Of a stretch of DNA of 64,000 nucleotides, positions 62,273-64,000 are shown piece by piece (positions within the stretch are counted from its first letter, which is position 1; every line of letters begins with the position of its first letter). The stretch comes from Streptomyces sp. NBC_00094 (GTDB taxonomy: Bacteria > Actinomycetota > Actinomycetes > Streptomycetales > Streptomycetaceae). The stretch is taken from contig NZ_JAPEMB010000001.1 of the NCBI RefSeq assembly GCF_026343125.1, positions 1,922,001 through 1,986,000 of the forward strand. Direction: 5' to 3'. The position numbers were made by a program, and so were the translations under genes. The notes below the pieces were generated by a model. The model saw nothing but the letters and a program-made list of their open reading frames with translations. It ran no database searches and had not been told where the DNA came from.

Positions 62273-63688
62273 TCAGTGCTGCACGAGAGGCGTCAGCTTC
62301 CGGTCCTGGGCCGGGATGCTCGGCGCCTCTCGCGTCTCCAGGCCGAAGCTGGTGAACGCGGTGCGGCGCGGCAGCGGGTACGGCTCCTTCCCGGTGATCG
62401 TGTTGAGGATGGTCGCGCTGCGCCAGGCGGCGAGGCCGAGGTCGGGGGCGCCCACGCCGTGGGTGTGCCGCTCGGCGTTCTGCACGTAGACGGAGCCGGT
62501 GACCGAGGGGTCGAGGACCAGCCGGTACCGCTCGTCGATCCGGGCGCGGCCGGCCGCGTCGTGGCGCAGGTACGGGTCGAGCCCGGCGAGCATCCCGTCC
62601 ACGGGGCGCTCGCGGTAGCCGGTCGCGAGGACGACGGCGTCGGTGGTGAGCCGGGAGCGGGTGCCCTGCTGGAGGTGTTCCAGGTGCAGTTCGACCTGGG
62701 TGGTGGCGACACGGCCGGCGGTACGGACGCGGACGCCGGGGGTGAGGACGGCGTCGGGCCAGCCGCCGTGCAGGGTGCGGCGGTAGAGCTCGTCGTGGAT
62801 GGCGGTGATGGTGTCGGCGTCGATGCCCTTGTGCAGCTGCCACTGGCGGGGCACGAGTTCGCCGCGTACCGGCTCGGGCAGGGAGTGGAAGTAGCGGGTG
62901 TAGTCGGGGGTGAAGTGCTCCAGGCCGAGCTTGGAGTACTCCATGGGGGCGAAGGCCTCGGTACGGGCCAGCCAGTGGATCCGCTCGGCGCCGGCGGGGC
63001 GGGCGCGGAGCAGGTCGAGGAAGACCTCGGCACCGGACTGTCCTGAGCCGATGACGGTGACGTGGCCGGCGGCGAGGAGCGTCTCGCGGTGGGCGAGGTA
63101 GTCGGCGGAGTGGATCACGGGGACGCCGGGGGCGTCGGCGAGCGGCCGGAGGGGCTCGGGGACGTACGGCTCGGTGCCGACACCGAGGACGACGTTCCGG
63201 GTGTAGGCGCGGCCGAGGGCCTCGGCCTCGCCGTCCGGGTCGATCTGGGTGAAGTCGACCTCGAAGAGGCGGCGCTCGGGGTTCCAGCGGACCGAGTCGA
63301 CCTGATGGCCGAAGTGGAGGCCGGGGAGACGCTCGCTGACCCAGCGGCAGTACGCGTCGTACTCGGCGCGCTGGATGTGGAACTTCTCCGCGAAGTAGAA
63401 GGGGAAGAGGCGCTCGCGGCTCTTCAGGTAGTTGAGGAAGGTCCAGGGGCTCGCGGGGTCCGCGAGGGTCACCAGGTCGGCGAGGAAGGGGACCTGGAGG
63501 GTGGCGCCCTCGATGAGGAGGCCGGGGTGCCAGTGGAAGGCGGGCCGCTGCTCGTAGAAGGTGGCGGCGAGGCCGTCGGCGACGCCGTGCGCGAGGGCGG
63601 CGAGCGAGAGGTTGAAGGGGCCGATGCCGACGCCCACCAGATCGTGGGGCTGGTCGAGGTCGTCGTCCTTGGGGGTGCTGCCGGTCAT
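62273..63688 (-). CDS. desB: Lysine/cadaverine N-hydroxylase of the desferrioxamine pathway
   Basis: A 471-aa FAD- and NADPH-dependent N-hydroxylase of the SidA/IucD/PvdA family. The FAD motif DLVGVGIGPFNLSLAALAHG is at residues about 16-35. LQVPFLADLVTLADPASPWTFLNYL, NADPH motif VIGSGQSGAEVFLDLL and the C-terminal D(3)(L/F)ATGY-type motif ATGYRERP follow. In desferrioxamine synthesis DesB hydroxylates cadaverine. ATG at 63688 overlaps the upstream desA stop by four bases, which sets the pathway identity. It converges on the nucleotidase gene with four bases between. Confidence 0.93.
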   Translation of the reverse strand: MTGSTPKDDDLDQPHDLVGVGIGPFNLSLAALAHGVADGLAATFYEQRPAFHWHPGLLIEGATLQVPFLADLVTLADPASPWTFLNYLKSRERLFPFYFAEKFHIQRAEYDAYCRWVSERLPGLHFGHQVDSVRWNPERRLFEVDFTQIDPDGEAEALGRAYTRNVVLGVGTEPYVPEPLRPLADAPGVPVIHSADYLAHRETLLAAGHVTVIGSGQSGAEVFLDLLRARPAGAERIHWLARTEAFAPMEYSKLGLEHFTPDYTRYFHSLPEPVRGELVPRQWQLHKGIDADTITAIHDELYRRTLHGGWPDAVLTPGVRVRTAGRVATTQVELHLEHLQQGTRSRLTTDAVVLATGYRERPVDGMLAGLDPYLRHDAAGRARIDERYRLVLDPSVTGSVYVQNAERHTHGVGAPDLGLAAWRSATILNTITGKEPYPLPRRTAFTSFGLETREAPSIPAQDRKLTPLVQH

Positions 63689-64000
63689 CGGTGCGTGCTG
63701 CCTTCCACGAGGGTGATGAGCTGTGCCAGGTCGGTGGGGGTGGCGTGGGGGTTGAGCAGGGTGGCCTTGAGCCAGAGGCGGCCGTCCGCCTCGGCGCGGC
63801 CGAGGACCGCGCGGCCTTCGGCGAGGAGGGTGCGGCGGATCCCGGCGACGGTGTCGTCGGTGGCCCCGGCCGGCCGGAAGAGGACCGTGGTCAGGGTGGG
63901 CCTGGCCCGCAGGTCGAGGCCGGGGGTCTTCTCGACGAGGTCGGCGAGGTCCTGGGCGAGGGCCATGCACGCGTCGACGAGGGCGCCGAGGCCGGAGCGG
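63685..64000 (-). CDS. desA: Lysine decarboxylase DesA (C-terminal part, cut by window edge)
   Basis: The last 105 codons of a PLP-dependent group II decarboxylase: ALAQDLADLVEKTPGLDLRA, TTVLFRPAGATDDTVAGIRRTLLAEGRAVLGRAEADGRLWLKATLLNPHATPTDLAQLITLVEG. This end is typical of the DesA/AcbB-like decarboxylases, which make cadaverine from lysine. The stop overlaps the desB ATG (ATGA), the known desAB order. The start, promoter and any iron box lie beyond the window. Confidence 0.88.
   Translation of the reverse strand, partial: RSGLGALVDACMALAQDLADLVEKTPGLDLRARPTLTTVLFRPAGATDDTVAGIRRTLLAEGRAVLGRAEADGRLWLKATLLNPHATPTDLAQLITLVEGSTHR

Overview
The window is a very GC-rich chromosomal segment of a Streptomyces-type actinomycete. 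The evidence is the strong GC bias at third codon positions, frequent GTG starts, a chaplin with a sortase-type tail, a mycothiol-dependent isomerase family member, and desferrioxamine genes at the right edge. The gene order uvrA ... uvrB ... rpsA ... polA ... liv operon ... pyk is the conserved core order that I recall from Streptomyces chromosomes. I see no insertion sequence, integrase, prophage or CRISPR array.

Left part (1-13 kb): partial uvrA, a MMPI/DinB-like protein, an MBL-fold hydrolase, an MHS-family MFS transporter, TerC, a TerD-FtsK-like fusion, TerD, uvrB, an MHYT membrane protein and ogt. TerC sits behind a yybP-ykoY (manganese) riboswitch whose 3' strand is exactly complementary to the TerC Shine-Dalgarno. 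Four genes here (MBL hydrolase, terD, uvrB, ogt) share a TGTCRGT-N9-TANNNT promoter of the PafBC/RecA-NDp DNA-damage type, so they look like one regulon. Three of the four are apparently leaderless.

13-31 kb: an MFS transporter; a secreted metallophosphatase / MFS / beta-propeller operon; a cupin; a pseudouridine-degradation pair (psuG-psuK) facing a uridine-kinase-like protein with a degenerate P-loop; a decayed SDR gene; an exported cupin; an HxlR regulator divergent from an alanine-type aminotransferase, with an inverted-repeat operator between them; small conserved proteins; a two-domain chaplin; and a SWIM-protein/SNF2-helicase gene pair.

31-50 kb: lipoprotein, DUF6343, TPR, coaE, PAC2, rpsA (clear sigma-HrdB-type promoter, about 190-nt leader), methyltransferase, hrpB, DUF3068, a 46-aa SPW_0924-type protein, a transglycosylase with Ig-like repeats, DUF4184 and a class A beta-lactamase-like protein that overlap tail-to-tail by 224 bp across a shared hexanucleotide repeat, then polA and an FdhF/YdeP-type molybdopterin oxidoreductase.

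50-64 kb: a hotdog thioesterase, the five-gene branched-chain amino acid ABC transporter livKHMGF, an ANTAR response regulator, a short-variable-arm tRNA with anticodon CAA, pyruvate kinase, a SIMPL protein, a Tat-exported 5'-nucleotidase, and desB with the end of desA.
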